Source: Nostoc sp. TCL26-01 (lineage in GTDB: Bacteria; Cyanobacteriota; Cyanobacteriia; Cyanobacteriales; Nostocaceae). From it: 64,000 bases of DNA. The stretch lies in contig NZ_CP040297.1 in the NCBI RefSeq assembly GCF_013393945.1, positions 4,062,001 to 4,126,000 on the forward strand, read 5' to 3'. The first letter of the stretch is position 1. Each line of letters begins with the position of its first letter. Position numbers and translations under genes: made by a program. Positions 24,837-33,057 of this stretch are shown here, piece by piece. Under the pieces are notes generated by a model. It saw only the letters and a program-made list of their open reading frames with translations, did no database searches and was not told the DNA's origin.

Positions 24837-27785
24837 TTGACATCAACTGAAGGAGTCGCACTGCAAGTTGATGATGTTTACGTACCACTGGGATTAGTTG
24901 AGCGTAAAAAACAGTCGAAGCCTCAAGATAATATTTCTCCAGAACAGGGTTCAGAACTGTACAAGGAGACGGAAATTACCAAAACTTATGAGCATAATGC
25001 TTTTTTGGAAGAAGTTCTCAAACAGAAGAACACGCCGAAAAGTCAAGGTAAGCGAATTGCCATTATTGGCGAACCAGGTGCAGGAAAAACAACATTATTA
25101 CAGCAGATTGCTGATTGGGTATCTCGTAAGATTCCCCAGTCGATTGTCATTTGGGTATCTTTAGCAGATTTACAAGAAAAACAAAAATTAGAGAAATATC
25201 TATTCGAGACTTGGCTAAGTGCTGCTGTGAAGAAAAAAGGGAAAGCTAAACCTACTCAGCAACAGGATGATGATTTTGTTACTCTGTTTAATCAAAATCA
25301 AGTGTGGCTGCTACTTGATGGATTAGATGAAATGTCTGCATCTAATCCTTTAACAGAAATTGCCCGCCAATTTCGGGAATCAGGGTTGATTTCTCAAGCG
25401 CGAATTGTGCTGACTTGTCGGGTTAATCTGTGGGATGGTAGTAGTAATGCACTTGATGATTTTGATATCTATCGCACTTTAGATTTTTCTTATCCAGAAC
25501 AGGTAGAGAAATTTATTCACAAATGGTTTGCTGCTATTCCCGACACTGGAAATCAGTTATGTATCGCGTTGCAAGAACCGGGTAAAGAAAGGATTCAGGA
25601 TTTAGTGAAAAATCCTCTGCGATTGACACTGCTGTGCTTTAATTGGCAATCAAAAGATGGCAAATTACCAGATACTCAAGCGGGACTCTATCAGCAATTT
25701 GTTGATGACTTCTACAAGTGGAAACAAGACGAATTTCCCATAACATCTCACCAAGAGCAACAACTCAATCTCAAGCTTGGGAAACTAGCTAAAGCAGCTA
25801 TAGACGAAAAAGAAATCCGTTTTCGCTTGCCGCAAGATTTTGTTAATTCCGTCTTTAAGGAACAAGAAGATGAGATGCTGCTGAACTTGGCACTAAATCG
25901 CGGCTGGCTGAACTGTATAGGCGTAGATGATAAAAAAGTTTATGCTTTCTTTCATGCTTCATTTCAAGAGTACTTTGCTGCTAAAGCAATTAATCACTGG
26001 CATTTCTTTTTAAAGCACGTTCCTCATGATCCGAGTCAACGAACTTATCGCATCTTTGAACCGCAGTGGAAGCAAACAATATTACTTTGGTTAGGACGAC
26101 CAGAAGAAGATATCAAACAGCAAAAGCAAGAGTTTATTGATGCTTTAGTTAGTTTCAAAGACGGATGTGAAAAATTTTATGAATATCGCGCCTATTTTTT
26201 AGCAGCCGCAGGCATTGTAGAGTTTAGAGATTATCTTAAAGCAGATAAAATAATCAAACAAATTGTCAACTGGACAATTAATAGTCGAAGTTCAATCCAA
26301 GAGGAAGCTAGTTCAGCACTGCAACAAACAGACCGTAAAAAAGCGATCGCGGCTTTGGTGCAACGGCTGCAATCACAGCGTGTGGATAACTACACCCGTA
26401 GGGAGGTAGCAGAAAGCTTAGGGAGAATCGACCCAGGAAATCCAGATGCGATCGCGGCTTTGGTGCAACTGCTGCAATCACAGGATGTGGATAACGACAC
26501 CCGTTGGCGGGTAACAGATAGCTTAGAGAAAATTGGTACAGGAAATCCAGATGCGATCGCGGCTTTGGTGCAACTGCTGCAATCACAGGATGTGGATAAC
26601 AACACCCGTAAGTGGGTAGCATATATCTTAGGGACAATCGACCCAGGAAATCCAGATGCGATCGCGGCTTTGGTGCAACTGCTGCAATCACAGGATGTGG
26701 ATAACAACACCCGTAAGTGGGTAGCAGAAAGCTTAGGGACAATCGGTAAAGGAAATCCAGATGCGATCTCGGCTTTGGTGCAACTGCTGCAATCACAGCG
26801 TGTGGATAACGACACCCGTAGGCAGGTAGCATATAGCTTAGGGACAATCGACCCAGGAAATCCAGATGCGATCGCGGCTTTGGTGCAACCGCTGCAATCA
26901 CAGGATGTGGATAACAACACCCGTAAGTGGGTAGCATATATCTTAGGGACAATCGACCCAGGAAATCCAGATGCGATCGCGGCTTTGGTGCAACCGCTGC
27001 AATCACAGGATGTGGATAACGACACTCGTAGGCAGGTAGCATATATCTTAGGGAAAATCGGTAAAGGAAATTCAGATGCGATCGCGGCTTTGGTGCAACT
27101 GCTGCAATCACAGGGTGTGGATAACGACACTCGTAGGCAGGTAGCATATAGCTTAGGGAAAATCGGTAAAGGAAATCCAGATGCGATCGCAGTTTTGGTG
27201 CAACTGCTGCAATCACAGGGTGTGGATAACGGCACTCGTAGGCAGGTAGCAGATAGCTTAAGGACAATCGACCCAGGAAATCCAGATGCGATCGCGGCTT
27301 TGGTGCAACTGCTGCAATCACAGGATGTGGATAACGACACCCGTAGTCGGGTAGCAGATAGCTTAGGGACAATCGGTACAGGAAATGCAGATGCGATCAC
27401 GGCTTTGGTGCAACTACTGCAATCACAGGATGTGGATAACTATACCCGTTGGCAGGTAGCATCTAGCTTAGGAAGAATCGGTACAGGAAATCCAGATGCG
27501 ATCACGGCTTTGGTGCAACTACTGCAATCACAGGATGTGGATAACTATACCCGTTGGCAGGTAGCAGATAGCTTAGGGAGAATTTTACAAGATAATAAAC
27601 ATCGCTTTGAGGTAGTTAAAACTTTAAGTGGTTATTGGCAACTCGATTATCAATACTACAATTTAGCCTGGAAATGCGCCCAGAATATGCCTTACCCCGA
27701 TTTCTATCAAGCTTGGCATCAGCATAATTTTGCCACTCGCACCATGCGAACCTTAAAGAAAATCCTTTTCACCAGAATCATTTAA
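24837..27785 (+). CDS. NACHT NTPase with twelve near-identical HEAT repeats
   Basis: A STAND-type ATPase of 982 residues from a TTG at 24837; the frame is open back to 24732. The NACHT domain has Walker A GEPGAGKTTLLQQ (near residue 79), Walker B WLLLDGLDEM (near 157), LTCRVNLWDGSS, and KNPLRLTLLCFNW plus FFHASFQEYFAAKA in the helical part. Residues about 505-924 are twelve 35-residue HEAT repeats (AALVQLLQSQDVDN type), then a short C-terminal cap. NACHT proteins of this kind are anti-phage sensors in known cases (bNACHT). No ATG or GTG exists in frame before Walker A, and the region from 24732 (KLTPDDWREVCREIIAERRK) looks like conserved coding sequence, so the true start is in doubt. Confidence 0.8.
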   Translation: MTSTEGVALQVDDVYVPLGLVERKKQSKPQDNISPEQGSELYKETEITKTYEHNAFLEEVLKQKNTPKSQGKRIAIIGEPGAGKTTLLQQIADWVSRKIPQSIVIWVSLADLQEKQKLEKYLFETWLSAAVKKKGKAKPTQQQDDDFVTLFNQNQVWLLLDGLDEMSASNPLTEIARQFRESGLISQARIVLTCRVNLWDGSSNALDDFDIYRTLDFSYPEQVEKFIHKWFAAIPDTGNQLCIALQEPGKERIQDLVKNPLRLTLLCFNWQSKDGKLPDTQAGLYQQFVDDFYKWKQDEFPITSHQEQQLNLKLGKLAKAAIDEKEIRFRLPQDFVNSVFKEQEDEMLLNLALNRGWLNCIGVDDKKVYAFFHASFQEYFAAKAINHWHFFLKHVPHDPSQRTYRIFEPQWKQTILLWLGRPEEDIKQQKQEFIDALVSFKDGCEKFYEYRAYFLAAAGIVEFRDYLKADKIIKQIVNWTINSRSSIQEEASSALQQTDRKKAIAALVQRLQSQRVDNYTRREVAESLGRIDPGNPDAIAALVQLLQSQDVDNDTRWRVTDSLEKIGTGNPDAIAALVQLLQSQDVDNNTRKWVAYILGTIDPGNPDAIAALVQLLQSQDVDNNTRKWVAESLGTIGKGNPDAISALVQLLQSQRVDNDTRRQVAYSLGTIDPGNPDAIAALVQPLQSQDVDNNTRKWVAYILGTIDPGNPDAIAALVQPLQSQDVDNDTRRQVAYILGKIGKGNSDAIAALVQLLQSQGVDNDTRRQVAYSLGKIGKGNPDAIAVLVQLLQSQGVDNGTRRQVADSLRTIDPGNPDAIAALVQLLQSQDVDNDTRSRVADSLGTIGTGNADAITALVQLLQSQDVDNYTRWQVASSLGRIGTGNPDAITALVQLLQSQDVDNYTRWQVADSLGRILQDNKHRFEVVKTLSGYWQLDYQYYNLAWKCAQNMPYPDFYQAWHQHNFATRTMRTLKKILFTRII
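26343..27605. repeat. 105-bp tandem repeat array encoding HEAT units
   Basis: Twelve consecutive 105-base units. Most contain GATGCGATCGCGGCTTTGG, so most carry a HIP1 octamer, followed by CAACTGCTGCAATCACAGGA. Units differ at few positions (RRQ/KWV/WQV and GTIDPG/GKIGKG variants). Confidence 0.95.
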
Positions 27786-28006
27786 ACACTTTTGCAGCAG
27801 CGACGTTACAAATAGTTATTTAACGCGATGTGCGACTTATTCTTGAAACCCCTTTCCATAGCTTGCTTCCCGCAGAGTACTTCTCTCCTGCAAGGCTACT
27901 GTGTACACACAAGTCTTTTAGAGGATGTTTGAAAAGTGGTTGACTGTGATTTTAAGCACTAGTTGATCCCCCCTAACCCCCCTTAAAAAGTCCCCCTTTT
28001 GAAGGG

Positions 28007-28212
28007 CAGGGCTGTTTCATTCCCCAAAGAGCTTTAAAAATCAAGGGTTCTAGCGATGAAAAATTAGTTATTTTGTTACCGACGTGCCGATGAAACCAAC
28101 TATTTTACTGATATTTCAGTGCTTAAATGTTCATCTCTTCGTCACGCTTACTGACAATTTTCTTGCTAACCATCTTGACAAATCCTGTTTGAAATGGAAT
28201 GAAACAGCCCTG
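28007..28212. mobile_element. 206-bp MITE, copy 1
   Basis: Bounded by perfect 17-bp terminal inverted repeats CAGGGCTGTTTCATTCC and GGAATGAAACAGCCCTG. The 11-mer CTTTTGAAGGG stands directly before it (27996-28006) and after it (28213-28223), as a target duplication would. There is no coding capacity. Confidence 0.9.
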
Positions 28213-28223
28213 CTTTTGAAGGG

Positions 28224-28429
28224 CAGGGCTGTTTCATTCCCCAAAGAGCTTTAAAAATCAAGGGTTCTAGCGATGAAAAATTAGTTATTTTGTTACCGAC
28301 GTGCCGATGAAACCAACTATTTTACTGATATTTCAGTGCTTAAATGTTCATCTCTTCGTCACGCTTACTGACAATTTTCTTGCTAACCATCTTGACAAAT
28401 CCTGTTTGAAATGGAATGAAACAGCCCTG
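28224..28429. mobile_element. 206-bp MITE, copy 2
   Basis: Identical to copy 1 and separated from it by one CTTTTGAAGGG. A third CTTTTGAAGGG follows at 28430-28440. The unit therefore repeats with a period of 217 bases. Confidence 0.9.
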
Positions 28430-28508
28430 CTTTTGAAGGGGGATTTAGGGGGATCTGAAAGTATTTGATAGATAATTAAGGACTTTTCAAACATCCTCTT
28501 AGAGTTAG

Positions 28509-28588
28509 TCGATACATTCACAACGTCAGGCGATACATTCACAACGTCAGGCGATACATTCACAACGTCAGGCAATACATTCACAATG
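28509..28588. repeat. 21-bp tandem repeat
   Basis: About four units of GATACATTCACAACGTCAGG(C), the last one diverged. No gene is assigned; the opposite strand reads as VNVSPDV repeats, but I see no support for translation. Confidence 0.8.
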
Positions 28589-28593
28589 TTGAT

Positions 28594-28666
28594 GCAGTTT
28601 TAGGTTGGGTTGACGCAAGGAAACCCAACATCATCAAGATTTTTTTGGGTTGCGCTACTTAACCCA
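28594..28666. repeat. dispersed GGTTGGGTTGACGC repeat
   Basis: TTAGGTTGGGTTGACGCAAG followed by GAAACCCAAC and TTTTGGGTTGCGCTACTTAA is a form common between cyanobacterial genes. It coincides with the point where the VapC-like reading frame at 28655 loses its family sequence. Confidence 0.55.
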
Positions 28667-28780
28667 GCCTTGTATCTTAACTGTTGTAGCTATTTGTTGC
28701 TTTTGTATTGCACTGCGATCGCTAGAGTTTAAAATAAAACGATAAAGCCAAATATTGGAATCTACAAAGCATCGTGTCAC
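28655..28780 (-). pseudogene. truncated VapC-like PIN toxin
   Basis: A 41-codon frame starting GTG with TRCFVDSNIWLYRFI, which matches the first strand and catalytic Asp of PIN-domain toxins (usual length about 130-150). It begins one base after the stop of the antitoxin-like gene, the normal operon order. The family sequence ends after about 25 residues, next to a dispersed repeat. It is likely inactive. Confidence 0.6.
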
Positions 28781-28781
28781 C

Positions 28782-29015
28782 TCACCAGCGTTCATTTGCT
28801 TCTTCTCTGGTAAGTTGTTTGAAATCGGCAATCTGGATAGGATTTGCAGTTAGCTGCGCTATGATACCCGTTGGTGGAAAACGTTTCTTTTTTGACGAGG
28901 GCTTTAATATCACAATTTTCACTATTTCGGCGTTGTGTATCTCATCTTGATACTCAACAGGAATTTCGATTGTACCGTTATTGACTTTAGCGTTAAATTG
29001 TATGTCTGTAGTCAT
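28782..29015 (-). CDS. antitoxin-like protein, partner of a broken VapC
   Basis: A 77-residue protein (start taken at the ATG, MTTDIQFNAKVNNGTIEIPV). The N-terminal half reads like a small beta-rich VapB/AbrB-type DNA-binding antitoxin (NGTIEIPVEYQDEI), and the C-terminal half (IADFKQLTREEANERW) like the toxin-neutralising tail. Its stop is followed after one base by the start of the VapC fragment. With the toxin broken, it is an orphan. Confidence 0.6.
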   Translation of the reverse strand: MTTDIQFNAKVNNGTIEIPVEYQDEIHNAEIVKIVILKPSSKKKRFPPTGIIAQLTANPIQIADFKQLTREEANERW

Positions 29016-29074
29016 AGGTGACAAAACTTTTAAAAATCGGTCTAAATCTATCTGAGCTTATTTTAAACTTCAAC

Positions 29075-29170
29075 TCACCATCCAGCATGGGCAAGTGCCT
29101 CATAAGTATCAGCTTCTTCCAGATAGGGATAAGCTTTGAGGATATCCTTATTGCTGTGTCCAGATGCCAT
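29075..29170 (-). pseudogene. C-terminal remnant of a DUF433 antitoxin-like gene
   Basis: A 31-codon frame reading ASGHSNKDILKAYPYLEEAD followed by TYEALAHAGW. This fits the C-terminal half of DUF433 proteins (complete relatives have about 75-80 residues, compare 51570-51815). The N-terminal half and any DUF5615 partner are missing. It lies just before flv1. Confidence 0.5.
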
Positions 29171-29234
29171 ATTCCGGCACATAAATGCGTAGAATTAAAA
29201 ATAAATACTTAAAAAAAGAAGTTATTCAAAAACT

Positions 29235-30947
29235 ATGCCCCAAACTAAACCCCGCGACGTACAAATCCTGCCCATTGGCACAGATACAACAGTCCTGCGA
29301 TCGCGCAGTTGGACAAGACTCAGATTTGAGATTGAGTATGCTTTAGCCAAGGGAACGACAGCTAATTCTTATTTAATTCAAGGCGATAAAATTGCCTTGA
29401 TTGACCCGCCTGGAGAAACTTTTACCCAAATTTATCTAGATGCTTTGCAAAAACGGCTAGATTTAAAAACTATAGATTATGTGATTCTCGGTCACATTAA
29501 TCCTAACCGAGCAGCTACCTTAAAAACTTTGTGGGAACTAGCACCCCAAATTACCTTTGTTTGTTCTAACCCTGGTGCAATCAATTTGCGAGGCGCATTA
29601 GAAAATCCTGATTTACCAATATTGATTATGCGGGGAGACGAAACCCTCGATTTAGGCAAGGGACATAATTTGCAATTTGTGCCTACTCCCAACCCCCGCT
29701 ACGCCGACGAACTCTGCACCTATGATCCCCAAACAGAGATTCTTTACTCAGATAAACTATTTGGGGCGCATATCTGCGGGGATCAAGTATTTGATGAAGG
29801 TTGGGAAACTATCAACGAAGACCGCCGTTATTATTATGATTGCTTGATGGCTCCCCATGCCCGGCAAGTGGAAACTGCCTTAGATAAATTGGCAGATTTA
29901 CCAGTACGCCTATATGCCACGGGACACGGCCCCTTGGTGCGTTACGGCTTAATCGATCTGACTCATGCCTATCGGGAATGGAGTCAACAGCAGACATCAG
30001 CAGACTTGACAGTAGCCTTGATTTATGCTTCAGCCTATGGGAATACAGCAACCTTAGCTCAAGCGATCGCTCGTGGGATTACAAAAGCTGGTGTAGCGGT
30101 AGAATCAATTAACTGCGAATTTGCCGCCCCAGAGGAAATCCAAGCAGCAATAGAAAAATCGGCTGGCTTTGTCATTGGTTCGCCTACGCTGGGCGGTCAT
30201 GCACCCACACCAGTACAAACAGCTTTAGGTATTGTCTTATCGACTGCGACTAACAATAAACTAGCTGGGGTGTTTGGTTCCTTTGGTTGGAGTGGTGAAG
30301 CCGTTGATTTAATCGAAGGTAAGTTAAAAGACGCTGGTTATCGCTTTGGTTTTGATGCCATCCGCGTCAAATTTAAGCCCAACGAAGTCACACTGCAACT
30401 ATGCGAAGAAGCGGGAACCGATTTTGCCCAAGCATTGAAGAAAGCCAGGAAAGTCCGCACTCAAAGTCTCCCGGCTACTAGTGTAGAACAAGCCGTGGGT
30501 AGAATTGTCGGTTCCCTATGTGTTGTCACAGCCAAGCAAGGGGAAATATCTAGCGCCATGTTAGCCTCGTGGGTAGCACAAGCCAGCTTTAATCCCCCTG
30601 GTTTAACCATTGCTGTTGCCAAAGACCGCGCCGTAGAAACACTGACACACTCTGGTAACAAATTCGTACTCAACATTCTCAAAGAAGGCAGTCACTTAGG
30701 CTTGATGAAGCAATTCCTCAAACCCTTTGCCCCAGCCGAAGACAGATTTGCTAATGTCACCACCGCAGCAGCCGAAAATGGTAGCCCTGTACTTGAAGAT
30801 GCCCTTGCATACTTAGAGTGTTCAGTCCAAAACCGGATGGAATCTGGCGATCATTGGTTAGTTTATGCCACTGTTGAAAATGGCAAAGTCCTCAATCAAG
30901 ATGGCGTGACAGCAGTGCATCATCGCAAATCCGGCAATCATTATTAA
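29235..30947 (+). CDS. flv1: flavodiiron protein, Flv1-type
   Basis: A 570-residue flavodiiron protein with the same three-domain layout as the gene at 18287. The diiron site is altered: the H-x-E-x-D-H motif reads GHINPNRA, the next His is replaced (NPRYADE), and the Asp position reads SDKLFG. Only TGHGP is kept. This substitution pattern is known for Flv1, which works with Flv3 in oxygen photoreduction. The flavodoxin-like (ALIYASAYGNTATLAQAI) and flavin reductase (AMLASWVAQASFNPPGLTIA) domains look normal. Confidence 0.9.
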   Translation: MPQTKPRDVQILPIGTDTTVLRSRSWTRLRFEIEYALAKGTTANSYLIQGDKIALIDPPGETFTQIYLDALQKRLDLKTIDYVILGHINPNRAATLKTLWELAPQITFVCSNPGAINLRGALENPDLPILIMRGDETLDLGKGHNLQFVPTPNPRYADELCTYDPQTEILYSDKLFGAHICGDQVFDEGWETINEDRRYYYDCLMAPHARQVETALDKLADLPVRLYATGHGPLVRYGLIDLTHAYREWSQQQTSADLTVALIYASAYGNTATLAQAIARGITKAGVAVESINCEFAAPEEIQAAIEKSAGFVIGSPTLGGHAPTPVQTALGIVLSTATNNKLAGVFGSFGWSGEAVDLIEGKLKDAGYRFGFDAIRVKFKPNEVTLQLCEEAGTDFAQALKKARKVRTQSLPATSVEQAVGRIVGSLCVVTAKQGEISSAMLASWVAQASFNPPGLTIAVAKDRAVETLTHSGNKFVLNILKEGSHLGLMKQFLKPFAPAEDRFANVTTAAAENGSPVLEDALAYLECSVQNRMESGDHWLVYATVENGKVLNQDGVTAVHHRKSGNHY

Positions 30948-31097
30948 ATTGGTATGAGGTAGAAATTTTCAGAACAAAGCCATATATCAAGGGAGTTTCA
31001 ATTCTGTTTCCTGTTCCCTGTTCCCTACTGTGTGAGGCGATACAACCCTGAAAACTTGGAAAAAATCTAGCTTACGTAATTACGAACTTGCTGACAG
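30948..31097. other. short gap with STRR
   Basis: TTCCTGTTCCCTGTTCCCTA at 31005-31026 is a heptamer repeat. No gene is seen. Confidence 0.5.
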
Positions 31098-31853
31098 TTA
31101 ATAACAGTTCGTAGCTGAAGCAGCAAGTACCTTTGTCAAATCGCTAGCAAATGTAGCTGTATATTTGATGGGTGAAGCAGTACAAGTCATCGGATTTTTA
31201 TCAGGACGGCGGGGAGTCCAGGCTGAATCAGCTTGCAAAGTTAAAGTTTTGCTTGTACTATTCCATGACAGGTTAGTCACAATCAAAGAGTTAGTTTTAC
31301 CAGTACTAGCTCTTTTAGCAGATACATAGCTGGCACTCAAAATGTTGCCATTCGCAGGATTAATCTGAGCCAAAACTGCAACTTTTGCGCCGCCACCATT
31401 GCCATAACTAGTCAGCCAACCTTTACTAGCAAAGCGCCGAAAATCATTACCAGTTTGGGTTCCTGTGGAAGAGAAAACACCATATAAAGCGCTTCCCCCA
31501 TCCCAATACAAACCGTAACCTGTCCCATCATCATTTGTTGTTTCGTAATCACTACGACACCATGTTTTCACACCATTATCAAAACGAATAATGCGCGGAT
31601 CTTTATTGACAGATGATACCTGCTGATAACCGATATAAATAGTTGTTCGCCCCATCAATACCTTGGGGCCATTTTTAGCTTTGATGCTCGACTCACTATC
31701 ATTGCAACTGAATGTCACACTCTTACCATTTAAACCAACAGATGATTTAATCACCGTTTGAGCAACAACTGAATGAGTAGCTAAATCAGCTGTTAATACT
31801 GCTGTTAAAGACAAACAAGCCAGATATTTAGAAAATTGGCGATATTTAATCAT
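31098..31853 (-). CDS. exported protein of unknown function
   Basis: A protein of 251 residues. I take the ATG at 31853, which has AGGA upstream, over an earlier TTG. It has a Sec signal peptide (MIKYRQFSKYLACLSLTAVL..., ending near SVVAQ). The mature part is rich in Gly, Ser, Thr and Lys, with cysteines at CNDSES, WCRSDYE, MTCTAS and the C-terminal NCY, which could form two disulphides. It should be periplasmic or secreted. I do not recognise the family. Confidence 0.6.
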   Translation of the reverse strand: MIKYRQFSKYLACLSLTAVLTADLATHSVVAQTVIKSSVGLNGKSVTFSCNDSESSIKAKNGPKVLMGRTTIYIGYQQVSSVNKDPRIIRFDNGVKTWCRSDYETTNDDGTGYGLYWDGGSALYGVFSSTGTQTGNDFRRFASKGWLTSYGNGGGAKVAVLAQINPANGNILSASYVSAKRASTGKTNSLIVTNLSWNSTSKTLTLQADSAWTPRRPDKNPMTCTASPIKYTATFASDLTKVLAASATNCY

Positions 31854-32242
31854 TGAATCTGTCCTAGTGATTTTCAAAAAAGAATTCAGGAGTCACGAGC
31901 AAACATTAAGCATATATTTTGCCGCACCATGATATTTTGACCCCTAAAATTGGCAGTGTAAAACAACACTTTAGCATAGGATTTTTTAAATGCAAATTTT
32001 AGATTTAATTGTCTGTAATGCTTTTAAGATAAAGTTATTTTAGTATTAAGGAAAATATTTGATTTAGTATAAATACGTATTTTATAGTGATTATGGTAGT
32101 TAGTACTGAAAATGTTAGTAAACTAACACAAATAGTTTAATATCTTCTTAATGAACGGTTAATAATAAAAATACTCACAAACTCACGTGATTTTAGAGTC
32201 AAGTTATGATGATATAACTACCGTAAAAAGGATAATTTCGTT
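31854..32242. other. divergent intergenic region
   Basis: About 390 bases of AT-rich DNA between two divergent genes for exported proteins, presumably carrying both promoters. I see no repeat, ORF or RNA gene. Confidence 0.4.
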
Positions 32243-32719
32243 ATGTTAAGACCACAGTTTTTTCTCTTCATGGGAATTAGCATTTTGAGTATTACTAGTA
32301 CAATTGCAGTCCAAGCTAAAATTGAGCCATTACAAATAATGAACACTTCGGCTCAAGTTAATAATACAGCCAGTTCACACACTATTAGAGGAAAACTGAT
32401 TGCGTATGGCACTGATACTACATCTGTTGCTTGTAACCAAATTAAAGTGAAGGCAGAAATATGGCATAACGTTACTGGAGGAGCAGCTATTCCAAAGGTA
32501 GAGTTAGCCTCTACAAACGCACAAGGTAGCATCTTAGGTGACGGCTGCACTTATTCCCTAACGTTCAATTATTCACCTTCACTCGAACTGCCTAAGTCCT
32601 CTGAGTATCGCGTTTCAGCAGAAACCCCAACGATTAAAAGTCAATTTGGTGATTTTAGTGCTGGGTATAGTAATGTTATCAGCAATCCATTTCCAGAACA
32701 GTTTGACATGACAATCTAA
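32243..32719 (+). CDS. exported protein of unknown function
   Basis: A 158-residue protein with a signal peptide (MLRPQFFLFMGISILSITST, ending near VQAKI). The mature domain appears beta-rich (HTIRGKLIAYGTDTTSVACN; YSLTFNYSPSLELPKSSEYR) with two cysteines, consistent with a small immunoglobulin-like fold. AAAAGGATAA precedes the start. The family is not recognised. Confidence 0.6.
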   Translation: MLRPQFFLFMGISILSITSTIAVQAKIEPLQIMNTSAQVNNTASSHTIRGKLIAYGTDTTSVACNQIKVKAEIWHNVTGGAAIPKVELASTNAQGSILGDGCTYSLTFNYSPSLELPKSSEYRVSAETPTIKSQFGDFSAGYSNVISNPFPEQFDMTI

Positions 32720-33057
32720 GTAAAAATCGGTGAACCAATCAAGTTCAAGACACTCGCTATGCTAACATGAATACAAAGATCCCCATCCTCTTCAAAAAGT
32801 TGGGGATATAATAGGTAATTTATAATTATCAAGTAACCCTTAAATTGTCGGGTGTGTTATGGCAACGTTTAACGCACTGATAGACATAGTGCGTTACGGC
32901 TAATTCTTACTCTCTCAAACTCCTAAATTCTTGCACAGCCGTAACACACCCTACTGGCTGATTTTTACAAATCAAATAGAACTACTATAAAATTCCTATA
33001 TCTAGCAATTACAATAAAAACCTAACCTTGCTTGTCCAATATCCTTTAAATTATAAT
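32720..33057. repeat. intergenic hairpin and GTGCGTTA repeat, copy 1
   Basis: A hairpin ATCCCCATC...GTTGGGGAT at about 32779-32808 may terminate the preceding gene. At about 32833-32956 lies a unit with GGTGTGTTATGGCAACGTTT, a GCACTGATAGACATAGTGC stem and closing GTAACACACCCTAC. It is related to the unit at 34342-34474. Confidence 0.6.

Larger units (their letters stand above)
27917..28501. repeat. fold-back element hosting a nested MITE pair
   Basis: The ends TAGAGGATGTTTGAAAAGT (from 27919) and ACTTTTCAAACATCCTCTTA (to 28501) are inverted repeats, the same family as at 20691. Inside are C-rich CCCCCCTAACCCCCCTT and G-rich GGGGGATTTAGGGGGATC arms, and two 206-bp elements. Confidence 0.75.

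Noticed and set aside
26308-27400. Two long open frames on the minus strand opposite the HEAT repeats
   Set aside because: They exist only because a 105-base unit divisible by three keeps every frame open. The plus strand encodes a recognised HEAT array and there is no start context on the minus strand.
26343-27605. A CRISPR-like array, because of regular repeats
   Set aside because: The units are contiguous with no unique spacers, and they encode HEAT repeats in frame. No cas genes are present and no other array was found in the window.
28348-28584. A minus-strand ORF with VNVSPDV repeats
   Set aside because: It spans the MITE end and the 21-bp repeat; no family, no ribosome site, no support for translation.
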